From Nocardioides sp. SR21 (lineage in GTDB: Bacteria; Actinomycetota; Actinomycetes; Propionibacteriales; Nocardioidaceae), in NCBI RefSeq assembly GCF_022761125.1, contig NZ_JAKWJR010000001.1, forward strand, positions 124,001 to 188,000: a stretch of DNA of 64,000 nt, in the 5' to 3' direction. Position numbers and translations under genes: made by a program. A model generated the notes under the pieces. The model was not told the origin of the DNA, ran no database searches, and worked only from the letters and a program-made list of their open reading frames with translations. Below are positions 31,290 through 40,048 of the stretch, one piece after another. Each line of letters begins with the position of its first letter. Position 1 is the stretch's first letter.

Positions 31290-32708
31290 GTGCTGACTCG
31301 TGGCTTCGTGGGCAGTGTGCTCGTCCTGGTGGGCGGGCTCATCGTGTCCACCCTGCCTCCGTCGACCTGGTTGATGGACCAGGACCTGCTGCTCGACCTC
31401 CGCGGCGCGGAGGCCGGCCGGATGCTCGGCCTCGCGATCGTGCTGATCGGGCTGGGGATCCTCGCCGCCGAATGGCTCTCGCTGTGCCGGCACGTCGCGC
31501 TCGCCGAGGGCGAGGACCGCGCGGACGCCCTCCACCTGGTGCGGTACGCCGCCGTGGTGTGGTCGGCCCCGCTGGTGCTCGCGCCGCCGCTGTTCTCGCG
31601 CGACGGCTGGTCGTACGCCGCCCAGGGGATGCTGGCGCACCTGGGGATCTCGCCGTACGAGCACGGCCCGGGAGTGCTGCGCGGACCCGTCGTCGAGGCG
31701 GTCGACCCGCGCTGGATGGACACGATCACGCCGTACGGCCCGGTCCCCCTGATCGCGGGGGACTTCGCCGCCGGCCTGACCGGGAATCCGTGGGTGCTCG
31801 TGGTCGGGCACCGGATCGTCGCGCTGGCCGGACTGCTGCTGCTCGCGTGGGCGGTGCCACGCCTGGCGTCGTGGACGGGGGTGAACCCGGCGCTCGCGTC
31901 CGCGGTCGTCCTCGCCTCCCCGCTGATGCTCGCCCACGGCGTCGGAGGGCTGCACAACGACCTGCTCATGGTCGGCCTGATGGCCGCCGCGCTGGTGGTC
32001 GCCGCCGAGCGCGGCTGGGTGCTCGGCGCCGTCCTCGGCGGCCTGGCCGCCGCGGTGAAGCTCCCGGGAGGCCTGGCCTGCGTGGGCGTCGCGCTGGTGA
32101 CGCTCCCGCTCGCCGCTCCGCTCCTCCCACGGGTACGCCGGCTCGCGGGCGTCGCGGTCGTGTCCGTGGGGACCCTGCTCGGGCTCGGTGCGGTCACCGG
32201 GCTCGGCAGCGGCTGGATCGCCGGGCTCGCCGTGCCCGGCACCGTGACGACGCCGCTGTCGGTGATGGCGATGCTCGGGATCCGGAACGTGGGGACCCTC
32301 GTCGCCGGCGCGGTCGTGCTCGCGGTCGCGCTGCGCTGGCGGACCGGTGACCGCTCGCAGGCGCTGCAGGGCGTGGCCATGGTGGTCGGGGTGACCGTGG
32401 TCCTCGGGCCCGTCGTGCACCTCTGGTACCTGCTCTGGGTGGTGCCGTTCCTCGCCACGATGCGGCTCCCGCGCGTCGCGATGGCCGGACTGCTCGCGGG
32501 CTCCACGGTCTTCGGCCTGGTCGCGCCGATGGACTCCTCGCTCCACGAGGCCTACCTCGCGATCGTGCTGGGCAGCCTGCTGATCGCGCTGCTCGTGCCG
32601 CTGCTGCTGCTCACCCGCCGCTCGCGGGCCCGGATCGAGCGGATCGTCTCCGCCGAGTGGATCCCGGTGCAGCTGCCCCAGCCACGACATCCGGCGGGCG
32701 CCGCGTAG
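31290..32708 (+). CDS. polyprenol-phosphate-mannose-dependent alpha-1,6-mannosyltransferase (MptB-like)
   Basis: A 472-residue polytopic GT-C protein with about a dozen hydrophobic segments. The first extracytoplasmic loop contains FSRDGWSYAAQGMLAHLGIS (the metal/donor-site Asp in RDGW) followed by PYEHGP and TPYGPVPLIAG, which are the landmarks of MptA/MptB and related arabinan/mannan transferases. Other conserved pieces are GGLHNDLLMVGLMAAALVVA and VHLWYLLWVVPFL. The family adds mannose from a lipid carrier to lipomannan-type glycolipids on the outer membrane face. Together with the glycosyltransferase at 41233 it suggests a mannosylated envelope lipid. Confidence 0.82.
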   Translation: MLTRGFVGSVLVLVGGLIVSTLPPSTWLMDQDLLLDLRGAEAGRMLGLAIVLIGLGILAAEWLSLCRHVALAEGEDRADALHLVRYAAVVWSAPLVLAPPLFSRDGWSYAAQGMLAHLGISPYEHGPGVLRGPVVEAVDPRWMDTITPYGPVPLIAGDFAAGLTGNPWVLVVGHRIVALAGLLLLAWAVPRLASWTGVNPALASAVVLASPLMLAHGVGGLHNDLLMVGLMAAALVVAAERGWVLGAVLGGLAAAVKLPGGLACVGVALVTLPLAAPLLPRVRRLAGVAVVSVGTLLGLGAVTGLGSGWIAGLAVPGTVTTPLSVMAMLGIRNVGTLVAGAVVLAVALRWRTGDRSQALQGVAMVVGVTVVLGPVVHLWYLLWVVPFLATMRLPRVAMAGLLAGSTVFGLVAPMDSSLHEAYLAIVLGSLLIALLVPLLLLTRRSRARIERIVSAEWIPVQLPQPRHPAGAA

Positions 32709-32719
32709 CGCTTGAATGC

Positions 32720-32740
32720 GTACCCGTCACGGATGTCCGG
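32720..32740 (+). promoter_or_regulatory. shared motifs upstream of the ABM-like gene
   Basis: GTACCCGTCAC (32720-32730) equals the 11-mer before the ECF sigma gene. The overlapping TCACGGATGTCCGG (32727-32740) recurs with one mismatch at 35951-35964, before the next plus-strand gene on the far side of the LuxR regulator. Confidence 0.4.
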
Positions 32741-32768
32741 TGCCGGGCCGCAGCGAGAGGCTCGGGCC

Positions 32769-33083
32769 ATGGCGACCCTGGTGCTGACGATGGTGCTCGA
32801 CCCGCGACGCGGCGACTCCGTGCTGCGGACGGTCCGTGACGAGGTGCTCCCGTGGGTGCGGCGGCTGCCGGGGTTCACGGCCGGCCGCTGGCTGCGCAGC
32901 GAGGACCAGGGCTGCTGCCTGGTCGTGCTCGACTTCGAGACGCTCGAGGACGCCCGGTCGGTCGCCGGGATCGTGGCCGCCGAGGCCGGGGACCCCGCCC
33001 GCGCCTGGAACTTCGAGAAGGTCGTGCTGGCCGATCAGATCGCGGTGACGTCCCGCCCGCCCGCGCTCGGCGCAGCGACGTAG
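32769..33083 (+). CDS. small ABM-like alpha/beta-barrel protein
   Basis: A 104-residue protein whose length and pattern fit a dimeric alpha/beta-barrel (antibiotic-biosynthesis-monooxygenase-like): TLVLTMVLDPRRGDSVLRTV strand-helix, VRRLPGFTAGRWLRSEDQGC, CLVVLDFETLEDARSVAGI. The C-terminal tail is irregular. Function is unknown; relatives are monooxygenases, decarboxylases or haem-binding proteins. ATG 32769 is chosen from an AGAGG ribosome site. Its last 49 bases overlap the 3' end of the convergent LuxR gene. The ECF-like upstream motif is discussed in the findings. Confidence 0.6.
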   Translation: MATLVLTMVLDPRRGDSVLRTVRDEVLPWVRRLPGFTAGRWLRSEDQGCCLVVLDFETLEDARSVAGIVAAEAGDPARAWNFEKVVLADQIAVTSRPPALGAAT

Positions 33084-35908
33084 GTGACCAGCTGGCCGCG
33101 ACCCCCGCTGCCGGTGCGCTGGAGAAGGCGCGCCACGTGCGTCTCGACGGTGCGCGTCGAGAGGAACAGCCGCTCGGCGATCGCCTGGTTGGTGAGCCCC
33201 TCGGCGACGAGCTCGAGCACGTCGTACTCCCGCGAGGTCACGCCGAGGTGCTGCAGGTGCTGGGGCACCTGGCGCGCGCCCGCAGCCTTGCGGGGCACCG
33301 CGATCCCGGCCTCCCGCATCGCCGCCCGGCAGGCCGAGGCGGCCTCGGTCTGGCCGGCCTCGACCAGGCCGTCCAGGGTCTGGCGGAACCACAGCTCGGG
33401 CTCGCCCCAGCCGTCGGCGGCCGCGGCTCGGGCGACCAGGCCGCGCATGTGGACCTCCATCCACGGCTCGGGTCCGGGGTGGGTCCAGGTCGCGTCGGCG
33501 AACGTCTGCTCGGCCTCCTCGGCGCGGCCCTCGCGACCGAGCGCGACGGCGTCGGCGTACCGCAGCGCGAACCAGTTGTGCGGGCTGGTGATCTGCGGTC
33601 CGTCGCGCACCTCCGCACGAGCCGCAGAACCGTCGCCGAGCACGGTCTCCAGCAGTGCCCACAGGCCGCGCATCGAGAACGCCAGCCCGGGGTGCAGGCG
33701 GTAGACCTCCATGCCGGCGGCGAACGCGTCGCGCGCCTCGTCGTACCGCCCGCGCGCCAGCGCCACCGGCCCGCGGACGTGGGCGTCCTTCCCGGCGACC
33801 AGCTCGGGATCATCCGGAGCGGTGCGCAGCCCCGCGGCCAGGTCGACCTCCATCTCTTCCGGCCGCCCGGCCAGGCCGTGCGTCATGGCGCGGATCAGGT
33901 AGGCGCTGCCGAGCGCGGGGAGCCGCAGCCGCGTCATCAGCGGGATCGCGGCGTCGGCCGCGGCCATCGCGCGCTCCAGGTCCAGGTAGCGGATGCGGAG
34001 CAGGTTGAGCTGCAGGTCGACGACCGCCGCCGTCGCGAGCGAACCGGCCTCCAGTGCGGCGGCGCGCGCGGCGAGGAGGCGGTCCTCGGTGGGTCGGCGG
34101 CCGACCAGGTCGAGGCTGCCCAGCTGCTGGAGGATCCGGGCGCGCCAGTGGCCGAGGCCGTTCTGCTCGGCGATCCGGTAGGCCTCCTCGAACGCCTCCT
34201 CCGCCTGGAGCACGTCGCGTCCGCGGGCGGCCCGGCCGATGACCTCCCAGGCCTCGCACGCGACGTCGGCCCGGTCGCCGGCGGCGTCGAGCGCCACCCG
34301 CGCCTCGACCACGGCATCGTCCGGCTGCAGCCGGCCGAGGGCGACCCCGGCGCGCAGCACCGCCGTACCGGCGGGGTCGACCCCGTCGATGGTCGAGAGC
34401 AGGTCTGCGGCCTCGTCCCACAGGCCTCCGGCGTACGCCGCTCGCGCGAGCCGCAGCCGTACCGGCGCCAGCCGGTCGGCGGCCGCCCCCGACCGCTCGA
34501 GGTCGGCGAGGAGCGACCCGCCGACCCGGAGCGCGGCAGGGGAGTCGCCGGCGAGGGCGTGCACCTCGAGCAGGGTCTGCCGGACGGCGAGGCCGGTCTC
34601 GGAGTCCGGAGCGACGAGGTCCCCGGCGCGCCCGACCATCTCCAGGGCGGTGGCCAGCGCGCCCTTGCCCAGCGCGTCGACGGCCGCGGTGTGCCACGCG
34701 GCCGCGGACCGCTCGCTGTCGCCGGCCAGGTCGAAGAGCTCGGCCAGGGTCTGCTGGTCGAGGGCGGCGTCCGGACGGGCGCACGCCTCGGCGAGGCGGG
34801 ACGCGAGCTCGGCCCGCTCCGGAGGCAGCAGGGCGGCCAGCACGGCCTCGCGGGTGAGCGCGTGCCGGAACGCGAAGCTCTGCTCCCGGGCGGCGACGAT
34901 CTGCTGGTCGACCAGGGTGCGGAGCGCCTCGAGCACGGTCGCGTCGTCCAGGTCGAGGGCGGCCGTCAGCGGCGCCCAGTCGAAGTCGGAGCCCAGCACG
35001 GCGGCGGCGCGCGCGACCTGCTGCACGACGGGGGACTGGCTCTGCAGCCGCAGCTGCACGGTCCGCGCGAACGTCTCCGGTACGGCGGCCGTGATCGGCC
35101 CGTCCGCCCGCCAGGTCCCGTCCGCCGCGGCGACGAGGGCGCCGGCGGCCTGCATGCCGGTGAGCAGCTCCTCGACCAGCAGGGGCACGCCCTCGGCGTT
35201 CGCGGTCACGAACTCGTGCACCTCGGGCGGAGCGCTACCGCCGAGACAGGCCACCACCATCGCGTCGGTGGCGGCGGGGTCGAGGACGCCCAGCTCGACG
35301 CACTCGGCCGACCCGCGGGAGACGAGGGCGTCCACCAGCAGCTGGGTGGCGGCCGACTCGCCGGGACGCGTGGTGACGACGACCAGCAGCGGGACGTCGG
35401 CGACGTTGTCGGCGACGTACTCGAGGACGGCGAGCGTCTCCGGGTCGGACCAGTGCAGGTCCTCGAGGACGAGGAGGCAGCCGCGCCCGTCGCCGACCGC
35501 CGTGGCGAGCCGCAGCAGCGCCTCGCCGAGCAGCACCAGCGACGTGGCCTGCTCGCCCGCGCGGTCGTCCCAGAGCTGCGGCGCGAGCCGGGCCAGCGAC
35601 GGTCGGAAGGGATCCAGCCGGGCCGAGGCCGGGAGCTCGTTGCGGCGCAGCCAGGCGAGGAGCGCCTCGCTCAGCGGGCGCAGCGGCGTCGGGGTCGACG
35701 CCCGCACGGCGCGGCCCGAGAACACGACCAGGCCGCGCTCCTCGGCGTCGGCCTGGAGGGCGGCGACGGTCCGGGACTTGCCCACCCCCGGCTCACCGGT
35801 GAGGACGATGGTGGCGCCACGGCCGGCGGCGGCGTGCTCCGTCGCGGCACGCAGGCGGCCTGTCTCGGTGTCCCTGCTGACCAGGACCGGGCACTTCACC
35901 TGCCGCAC
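33035..35908 (-). CDS. large ATP-binding LuxR-family regulator (LAL/MalT-like)
   Basis: A 957-residue regulator. The N-terminal AAA/NACHT-like ATPase has Walker A LTGEPGVGKSRTVAAL (about residues 33-40) and Walker B GCLLVLEDLHWSDPETLAVL. The middle is a long helical TPR-like sensor region. The C-terminal 65 residues are a LuxR helix-turn-helix (LGVTSREYDVLELVAEGLTN, then LSTRTVETHVARLLQRTGS). LAL proteins use ATP and an inducer to activate nearby operons. The start is uncertain between GTG 35908 and GTG 35899. It is divergent from the secreted-protein gene at 36038 and convergent with the ABM-like gene. Confidence 0.88.
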   Translation of the reverse strand: MRQVKCPVLVSRDTETGRLRAATEHAAAGRGATIVLTGEPGVGKSRTVAALQADAEERGLVVFSGRAVRASTPTPLRPLSEALLAWLRRNELPASARLDPFRPSLARLAPQLWDDRAGEQATSLVLLGEALLRLATAVGDGRGCLLVLEDLHWSDPETLAVLEYVADNVADVPLLVVVTTRPGESAATQLLVDALVSRGSAECVELGVLDPAATDAMVVACLGGSAPPEVHEFVTANAEGVPLLVEELLTGMQAAGALVAAADGTWRADGPITAAVPETFARTVQLRLQSQSPVVQQVARAAAVLGSDFDWAPLTAALDLDDATVLEALRTLVDQQIVAAREQSFAFRHALTREAVLAALLPPERAELASRLAEACARPDAALDQQTLAELFDLAGDSERSAAAWHTAAVDALGKGALATALEMVGRAGDLVAPDSETGLAVRQTLLEVHALAGDSPAALRVGGSLLADLERSGAAADRLAPVRLRLARAAYAGGLWDEAADLLSTIDGVDPAGTAVLRAGVALGRLQPDDAVVEARVALDAAGDRADVACEAWEVIGRAARGRDVLQAEEAFEEAYRIAEQNGLGHWRARILQQLGSLDLVGRRPTEDRLLAARAAALEAGSLATAAVVDLQLNLLRIRYLDLERAMAAADAAIPLMTRLRLPALGSAYLIRAMTHGLAGRPEEMEVDLAAGLRTAPDDPELVAGKDAHVRGPVALARGRYDEARDAFAAGMEVYRLHPGLAFSMRGLWALLETVLGDGSAARAEVRDGPQITSPHNWFALRYADAVALGREGRAEEAEQTFADATWTHPGPEPWMEVHMRGLVARAAAADGWGEPELWFRQTLDGLVEAGQTEAASACRAAMREAGIAVPRKAAGARQVPQHLQHLGVTSREYDVLELVAEGLTNQAIAERLFLSTRTVETHVARLLQRTGSGGRGQLVTYVAAPSAGGRDVTAI

Positions 35909-35950
35909 TGTAACTAGATGCGTAGGTGGTCGCACTCGCTTACGTAGTAG

Positions 35951-35964
35951 TGACGGATGTCCGG
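35951..35964 (+). promoter_or_regulatory. second copy of the ACGGATGTCCGG motif
   Basis: TGACGGATGTCCGG matches 32727-32740 at 13 of 14 bases. The core CGGATGTCCG is nearly self-complementary (CGGA..TCCG). Both copies precede plus-strand genes flanking the LuxR regulator, so it may be that regulator's site. Confidence 0.35.
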
Positions 35965-36037
35965 GGGGTGGGTCCGCGACGAGGGTTCTGGTACCCGCCG
36001 ACAACGAGGTCGGCACTCACGAGAGGCACCCACTCCC

Positions 36038-37972
36038 ATGTCACGCCCCCTGTCCCGTACCGCGGTCGCGTCGCTGGCCACCGCCGCGCTCGCCACCACC
36101 CTCCTCGCCGGCGCCCTCCCCGCCGAGGCCACGCCCACCTGGGTGAAGAACTCCTCGATCAGCAAGGCGGGCGCACTGCCCACGGACGCGACCGTCGCGG
36201 TCGCCGACGACGGCACCGCCGTTGCGGCCTGGGTCCGCGAGGTCGGATCCGACCTGCGGGTGCAGGTGGCCTCCGCCTACAGCGGTGTCTGGGGCAAGGT
36301 CTCCACCGTCTCGGACGCCGGCAAGGACGCCGCCGCCCCGTCGGTCGCGATCAACGACGACGGGGACGCCGTGGTCACCTGGCTGCAGCCCGACCTGAAC
36401 GACGACCTCCGACTGGCCGCCTCCCGCCGGCTCACGAGCAGCACCTGGGACGGCCGCGCGCTGATCTCGCCGCTCGGCGCCACCGTGGACGGCGCCGCCG
36501 ACCTCGCCCTCAGCGGCGACGGCCGGCTGCACGCGGCGTACGTCGCCGTCGGGGGAGCAGACCTCCGGATGGTCGAGGTCACCACGTGGGACGACGACGG
36601 CAGCGAGGCCGAGTCGAAGCTCCTGTCCGGCAGCGACGACGGCTTCGGGCCGGCGATCGACGTCAACGAGTCCGGAGCCGGGCTGGTGTCGTTCCAGGAC
36701 GACGAGGGCCCGGACGCGGACAACGTCATCCGGGTCAGCCGGCTCGCCGCGGGTGCCACGTCCTGGCAGGACGCAGTCGAGGTGTCGGAGGGCGTGCACG
36801 GCCTGGAGACCGACGTCGCCGTCAGCGACTCGGGCTTCGGCCAGGTCGCCTTCACGCGCAGCTGGGAGGGCGACCACCGGCTCGAGGCCGTGAAGGTGCA
36901 GCCGAACGGCAACACCGGCAACCCCTCGTTCGTGTCGCCGGCGAACACCGATGCCGGCGACCCGAGCATCGACATGAACGCCGACGGCGACGCCCTCGTG
37001 GCCTGGCGGTCGACCATCGACGGCACCAACGGCATCGGCTACGCCAGCAGCAAGCCGGTCGGCGACTGGGTGCCCGGCGCCCTGAAGGTCGGCGTGTTCT
37101 CGCCGACGAGCCCGACCGCGATGACCAGCGACACCGGCGTCACGATGATCGCGTACGGCGGCAGCGGTCGCCTGCTGGCGTCGTACCGCACCCGGTCCAT
37201 CGTCCCGTTCACCCCCTTCGACTCGGGTGACCAGAACTTCGTGTCCGGAAGCGCCGTCGCCGGGATGGACGACCAGGGCAACGCCCTGCTGGCCGGCGTG
37301 CTGCCCGACGAGCTCGTCGGGGCCTTCCTCGACATCGCCGGTCCGACGATCGAGACCAAGGCGCCGGCGACCGCGCTCGGGAAGTCCTACGAGCTGACGT
37401 GGAGCGGCCTCGACCGGTTCTCGGCGGTGGTGGACTCCGACGTCGTGGTTCGGCAGGCGGCCTGGAACGGCACCTTCGGTGACCCGAAGCAGCTGGCGTC
37501 GGACACCGACGAGCACACCCTGGGGCTGGGGATCGCCCCGGGCCGGACGTCGTGCGCGTCGGTGCAGATGCGGGACACGGTCGGGAACCTCTCGATGTGG
37601 TCGCAGCGCTGCACCACCGCGCCGGTCGACGACCGGACGCTGAAGGCCACCACCGGGTTCGTCAAGGCGAAGGGCAAGGGGCACTACCGGGGCACCGTCG
37701 TCACGACGGTCGACAAGAATGCGCGGCTGACGCTGACGGGCGCGAAGGCCAAGCGGATCGCGCTGGTCGTGGCCAAGTCGCCGAACGCCGGGTCGGTCCG
37801 GGTGAGCTTCGCCGGTCAGGACCTCGGCGTGTTCAGCCTCAAGGGCACCGGCAAGAAGAAGGTCGTGCCGGTGAAGACCTTCGGGGCGGTCAAGAGCGGC
37901 AAGCTCGTGATCACGGTGGTCAGCCCGGACGGCAGGCCCGTCGTGATCGACGGGGTCGTCATCGCCAAGTAG
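36038..37972 (+). CDS. secreted protein with repeated beta-propeller-like motifs
   Basis: A 644-residue exported protein: signal peptide (residues about 1-31, ending LLAGALPAEA), then repeated units of the form VAVADDGTAVAAWVR, VAINDDGDAVVTWLQ, LALSGDGRLHAAYV, IDMNADGDALVAWRS and VAGMDDQGNALLAG, about 45-55 residues apart. This resembles a multi-bladed propeller. The C-terminal 130 residues are strand-rich and Lys-rich (VKAKGKGHYRGTVVTTVDKN), a layout found in cell-wall or surface-associated actinobacterial proteins. No catalytic family is recognised. It is divergent from the LuxR regulator, its probable controller. The last 14 bases overlap the convergent fahA gene. Confidence 0.75.
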   Translation: MSRPLSRTAVASLATAALATTLLAGALPAEATPTWVKNSSISKAGALPTDATVAVADDGTAVAAWVREVGSDLRVQVASAYSGVWGKVSTVSDAGKDAAAPSVAINDDGDAVVTWLQPDLNDDLRLAASRRLTSSTWDGRALISPLGATVDGAADLALSGDGRLHAAYVAVGGADLRMVEVTTWDDDGSEAESKLLSGSDDGFGPAIDVNESGAGLVSFQDDEGPDADNVIRVSRLAAGATSWQDAVEVSEGVHGLETDVAVSDSGFGQVAFTRSWEGDHRLEAVKVQPNGNTGNPSFVSPANTDAGDPSIDMNADGDALVAWRSTIDGTNGIGYASSKPVGDWVPGALKVGVFSPTSPTAMTSDTGVTMIAYGGSGRLLASYRTRSIVPFTPFDSGDQNFVSGSAVAGMDDQGNALLAGVLPDELVGAFLDIAGPTIETKAPATALGKSYELTWSGLDRFSAVVDSDVVVRQAAWNGTFGDPKQLASDTDEHTLGLGIAPGRTSCASVQMRDTVGNLSMWSQRCTTAPVDDRTLKATTGFVKAKGKGHYRGTVVTTVDKNARLTLTGAKAKRIALVVAKSPNAGSVRVSFAGQDLGVFSLKGTGKKKVVPVKTFGAVKSGKLVITVVSPDGRPVVIDGVVIAK

Positions 37973-39131
37973 CGGCCGGCTGCACGGCCCCGGTCACCTC
38001 ACCGAGCGCGATCGCGCCGCCCGAGGTGCCCGGGGCCTTGTAGCGCAGCGTCACCTCGTCGCCGTCGGCGAGGAACGCGGTCTCGTCGCCCCAGCCGATC
38101 TCGAGCAGCGAGCCGCGCTGGTCGGGCGACGGACCGCTGATCGTGCCGGACCCGTACAGGTCGCCGGTGCGCAGCGAGGCGCCGTTGACGGTCAGGTGCG
38201 CTAGCATCTGCGCCGGCGACCAGTACATCGTGCGGAACGGCGGGCGGCTGACCACGTCGCCGTTGACCACGACCTCGACGTCGATGTCGAGGCCCTTCGT
38301 GGCTCCAGGGCCCAGGTAGGGCAAGGGTTCCGGGTCCTGGCCGGGCAGGTCGACCCACGCCGCGTCGAGCGCCTCGATCGGGGTGACCCAGTGCGAGATC
38401 GACGTCGCGAACGACTTGCCGAGGAACGGGCCGAGCGGCACGTACTCCCACGCCTGGATGTCGCGCGCGGACCAGTCGTTGAGGCCGACCACCCCGAACA
38501 CGTGGTCGGCGAACGCGTCGTACGACACCGGGGTGCCGAGCTCCGACGGGGTTCCGACCACGAAGCCGAGCTCGGCCTCGATGTCCAGCCGGGCCGAGGG
38601 GCCGAACCCGCCGCCGGGCTTCTGGCCGCTGGGGCGCACGACGGGGGTGCCGGACGCGACGACGGTGCCGGCGCGGCCGTGGTAGCCGACCGGGAGGTGC
38701 TTCCAGTTCGGCAGCAGTGCCTCACCGTCGGGACGGAAGATCCTGCCGACGTTGGTCGCGTGGTGCTCGGAGGCGTAGAAGTCGACGTAGTCGGCGACCT
38801 CGACCGGCAGGTGCATCGTGACGTCCGCGAGCGGCACCAGGTGCGGCTCGACCAGGTCGCGCTCGGTCTCGTCGGTCAGCAGCCCGGTGATCCAGGTGCG
38901 CACGGACGCGCGGACCCGACGGCCCTCGGCCATCAGCGCGTTCAACGAGCGCTCCTCGAACACGTGGTGCACGTCGAGCATCTCGGCGGCCGCGACCGGT
39001 GCCAGGTCGAGGACATGGTCGCCGATGCGCACGCCGACGCGCGGCTCCTCGCCGGCGTGGGAGAACACGCCGTACGGCAGGTTGTCGACGTCGAACAGGG
39101 AGCCGGCGGCTCCCTCGACCCAGGTCGTCAT
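37959..39131 (-). CDS. fahA: fumarylacetoacetase
   Basis: A 390-residue protein with the full two-domain fumarylacetoacetase layout: an SH3-like N-terminal domain (GSLFDVDNLPYGVFSHAGEE) and the FAA_hydrolase fold with metal and catalytic contexts YVDFYASEHHATNVGRIFRP, NWKHLPVGYHGRAGTVVASG, LDIEAELGFVVG, NDWSARDIQAWEYVPLGPFL and GSGTISGPSPDQRGSLLEI. It hydrolyses fumarylacetoacetate to fumarate and acetoacetate, the last step of tyrosine/homogentisate breakdown. The ATG overlaps the upstream gene's stop by 4 bp. Confidence 0.95.
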   Translation of the reverse strand: MTTWVEGAAGSLFDVDNLPYGVFSHAGEEPRVGVRIGDHVLDLAPVAAAEMLDVHHVFEERSLNALMAEGRRVRASVRTWITGLLTDETERDLVEPHLVPLADVTMHLPVEVADYVDFYASEHHATNVGRIFRPDGEALLPNWKHLPVGYHGRAGTVVASGTPVVRPSGQKPGGGFGPSARLDIEAELGFVVGTPSELGTPVSYDAFADHVFGVVGLNDWSARDIQAWEYVPLGPFLGKSFATSISHWVTPIEALDAAWVDLPGQDPEPLPYLGPGATKGLDIDVEVVVNGDVVSRPPFRTMYWSPAQMLAHLTVNGASLRTGDLYGSGTISGPSPDQRGSLLEIGWGDETAFLADGDEVTLRYKAPGTSGGAIALGEVTGAVQPAATWR

Positions 39132-39973
39132 GTTCCCTCCAGGAGGCCGTAGGCGAGCAGGTCGTCGAGCGGCTCCTGCACCGAGCAGGAGCCGAACGAC
39201 GTGAACCAGCGGCGGGCGCGGTCGAGCCCGTCGGCGTTCTCCACGAGCACGGCGGGCTCGCGCTCCTCGAGCGTCGCGACGACCTCGTCGAGCGCGGCCC
39301 CGTCGAACGCGTTGCGGGTCGCGGCCAGGACGTTGAGGAACCCGTGGTGCTCGAAGCCGTCCTCGCCCGTGTGCCGCACCGCGCGGTGCAGCCCGGCCGT
39401 GCACTTGAACGGCGTCTCGCGGTCGAGTGCCGCGTCGATCCACCCGGCGAGTGCGGGTGCGGCCGGGAACGCCGAGGCATCCAGGCCGCCCGTGCGGAAC
39501 TTCAGCCGGAACTCGTTCGCGGCGACCTCGTCGGCCGCGGCCAGCCAGGATCCGGTCGACCCGACGTGGGGGAGCTCGACGTACACGGGCACGTGGTCGT
39601 CGAGCTTCCCCTCGCCGCGTGCCGCGTCGACCGCGGCGGCGACGCGGCGGGCGTTGCCGACCGGGTCGTCGGGGTCGCGCAGCGCGATCTCGACGCCCTC
39701 GACGGCGATGTGCAGCTTGCGGGCCAGCGCGGCCGTCCCGGCGATCTGCCCGGCGCCGCCGGTGATCACCACGGAGAGCGCGAGCGGGGTGGCCTTGAGG
39801 GCCGGGAGGTCGAGGTCCTTGACGACGAACGTGCCGACCAGGTCGGCGTACGGATCCGACCGGCGGGTCTGGTGCGCGGCCGCCGCCTCGGCGAGCGGGA
39901 CGTCTCCCGGGGGGAAGATTGCGGCGTCGTCGACCAGCCCTCTCCACGGGCTCGGCAGGGGTTCCGTTGACAC
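39128..39973 (-). CDS. conserved unknown protein of the homogentisate operon
   Basis: A 281-residue protein that I do not recognise as a named enzyme. Notable stretches are WRGLVDDAAIFPPGDVPLAE near the N-terminus, FVVKDLDLPALKA, VYVELPHVGSTGSWL, FRLKFRTGGLDASAFP, PFKCTAGLHRAVRHTG and HHGFLNVLAATRNAFDGAAL. The alternating strand-helix pattern with conserved Lys, Cys and His suggests a TIM-barrel-like enzyme. It is fused by overlap to fahA and divergent from hmgA, so it probably acts in homogentisate breakdown. No maleylacetoacetate isomerase of the glutathione-transferase type is nearby. GTG 39973 is chosen from TAGAGT 7 bases upstream; ATG 39991 is the alternative. Confidence 0.65.
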   Translation of the reverse strand: MSTEPLPSPWRGLVDDAAIFPPGDVPLAEAAAAHQTRRSDPYADLVGTFVVKDLDLPALKATPLALSVVITGGAGQIAGTAALARKLHIAVEGVEIALRDPDDPVGNARRVAAAVDAARGEGKLDDHVPVYVELPHVGSTGSWLAAADEVAANEFRLKFRTGGLDASAFPAAPALAGWIDAALDRETPFKCTAGLHRAVRHTGEDGFEHHGFLNVLAATRNAFDGAALDEVVATLEEREPAVLVENADGLDRARRWFTSFGSCSVQEPLDDLLAYGLLEGT

Positions 39974-39980
39974 GTTGACT

Positions 39981-39986
39981 ACTCTA
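39981..39986 (-). promoter_or_regulatory. -10 box of the unknown-fahA transcript
   Basis: On the minus strand TAGAGT is followed by 7 bases and GTG 39973; leaderless arrangement. Confidence 0.5.
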
Positions 39987-40013
39987 ACCATGAGACACAT
40001 AGCGGACGAATGC

Positions 40014-40028
40014 GTTCGATAGTCGAAC
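40014..40028. promoter_or_regulatory. palindromic operator between hmgA and the fahA operon
   Basis: GTTCGA (40014-40019), TAG, TCGAAC (40023-40028) is a perfect 15-base inverted repeat in the 75-bp divergent region, 20 bp before hmgA. It is well placed for one regulator to control both transcripts. Confidence 0.6.
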
Positions 40029-40048
40029 AAACCGGGAGGCGGAGCGAG

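Noticed and set aside
32852-35917. A 1,021-codon open frame on the plus strand antisense to the LuxR regulator
   Set aside because: Amino-acid composition is Arg/Ala/Gly-rich shadow sequence with no family motifs; the minus-strand gene has clear Walker and LuxR motifs.
40014-40028. Terminator for the homogentisate region
   Set aside because: It lies upstream of hmgA and of the divergent unit, so operator is a better fit than terminator.
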